Shown here piece after piece: positions 63,575-64,000 of a stretch of 64,000 nucleotides of DNA (its first letter is position 1; each line of letters opens with the position of its first letter). The DNA lies in contig NZ_JAUSZZ010000001.1 in the NCBI RefSeq assembly GCF_030818075.1, positions 2,294,001-2,358,000 of the forward strand, written 5' to 3'. A model generated the notes under the pieces. The model searched no databases. It was given only the letters and a program-made list of their open reading frames with translations, and was not told where the DNA came from. The position numbers and the translations under genes were made by a program. This DNA comes from Microbacterium proteolyticum. Lineage in GTDB: Bacteria > Actinomycetota > Actinomycetes > Actinomycetales > Microbacteriaceae.

Positions 63575-64000
63575 ATGCCCGTCATCCCCCTCGACTCCGC
63601 TGACGACCCGCGCCTCGCCGACTACCGCGACCTGACCGACGTGTCGCTGCGACGGGTGAGCGAGCCCGCGGGCGGGCTCTACATCGCTGAGTCGTCGAAG
63701 GTGCTCGACCGGGCGCTCCGTGCCGGGCACCGCCCTCGGTCGGTGCTCGTGCAGGAGAAGTTCCTCGCCGACGCGCTCGCGCTCGTGGGTGAGGATGCGG
63801 AGGTGTACGTGGTCCCGGCCGAGATCGCCGAGCAGGTCACCGGGTACACCGTGCACCGGGGGCTGCTGGCATCCATGCATCGCCCCGCCTTGGCATCCGT
63901 CGCCGAGGTCGTGAAAGACGCCCGGCTCGTCGTGGTGCTCGAAGACATCGTCGACCACACCAACATCGGCGCCGCCTTCCGCTCGGCAGCGGCCCTCGGA
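63575..64000 (+). CDS. TrmH/SpoU-family RNA 2'-O-methyltransferase (partial)
   Basis: The first 142 codons of a SpoU-type methyltransferase, cut by the window's right edge. The N-terminus PVIPLDSADDPRLADYRDLTDVSLRRV is followed by GLYIAESSKVLDRALRAG, the substrate-binding domain. Near the end is LEDIVDHTNIGAAFRSAAALG, the SPOUT motif with the Asn-x-Gly core. The modified rRNA or tRNA position is not determined. ATG at 63575. Confidence 0.88.
   Translation, partial: MPVIPLDSADDPRLADYRDLTDVSLRRVSEPAGGLYIAESSKVLDRALRAGHRPRSVLVQEKFLADALALVGEDAEVYVVPAEIAEQVTGYTVHRGLLASMHRPALASVAEVVKDARLVVVLEDIVDHTNIGAAFRSAAALG

Overview
The window is high-GC DNA (roughly 70% G+C by eye) with actinobacterial gene content and gene order. 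The evidence is an opcA-linked zwf operon, the tkt/ctaB and ctaA/suf junctions, SURF1-DUF3099-fabG, actinobacterial glgC/glgA, and a bkd plus accD1-accA1-acyl-CoA dehydrogenase-MaoC-citE leucine block like the one in Mycobacterium. Codon use, frequent GTG starts and 4-nt ATGA/GTGA overlaps fit Microbacteriaceae, most likely a Microbacterium-like organism. This is an inference, not a database match. No rRNA, tRNA, CRISPR array, transposase or prophage gene was seen. Both ends cut a gene: a LuxR-type AAA regulator on the left and a TrmH/SpoU methyltransferase on the right.

Layout. 0.5-8.6 kb (minus): pentose phosphate operon tkt-tal-pgi-zwf-opcA-pgl, ended by a 21-bp perfect hairpin. 8.8-11.9 kb: ctaB and ctaA (heme O and heme A synthesis) around a small membrane protein. 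12.1-16.2 kb: sufB-sufD-Rieske-sufC-sufT for Fe-S assembly, without sufS/sufU. 16.4-22.9 kb: a PLP C-S lyase, then a siderophore-interacting reductase facing a FecCD-type siderophore importer. A DtxR/IdeR-like iron box lies at each outer end. 23-24.7 kb: an ABC-F protein. 24.7-31.1 kb: an amino-acid ABC importer with an NSAR/OSBS-type enolase and a GNAT acyltransferase, divergent from a PucR regulator; probably D-amino-acid salvage. 31.2-33.7 kb: SURF1, a small Cys protein, DUF3099, fabG. 34-40.1 kb: a hydrolase, serB, luxS, glgC/glgA, an ABC ATPase, and rpmE2 with a structured leader. 40.2-49.8 kb: single genes (nitrilase-like, two Lrp/AsnC regulators, hydrolases, DUF222-HNH, exonuclease, CGNR regulator, EamA exporter) separated by tandem repeats. 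50-61.4 kb: bkdABC and a TetR-controlled leucine/isovalerate degradation operon. 61.6-64 kb: a histidine phosphatase, a sirtuin, and the trmH start.

How the parts work together. The left operon supplies NADPH and ribose phosphate. CtaA/CtaB and SURF1 serve cytochrome oxidase. Suf and the iron regulon manage iron. BkdABC makes isovaleryl-CoA, which the acyl-CoA dehydrogenase, biotin carboxylase pair, MaoC hydratase and CitE lyase can take to acetyl-CoA and acetoacetate.

The most unusual signals are non-genic. (1) The heptamer GGATGCC/GGCATCC occurs about 120 times by hand count, against about 15 expected from composition. (2) At least four genes (sufT, the exonuclease, the CGNR gene, sir2) have degenerate copies of their own 3' ends, most including the stop codon, just downstream. 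(3) Other intergenic gaps hold locus-specific tandem repeats with periods of 30/31, 35, 48, 50, 62 and 163 bp. (4) A 26-codon ORF couples bkdA to bkdB.
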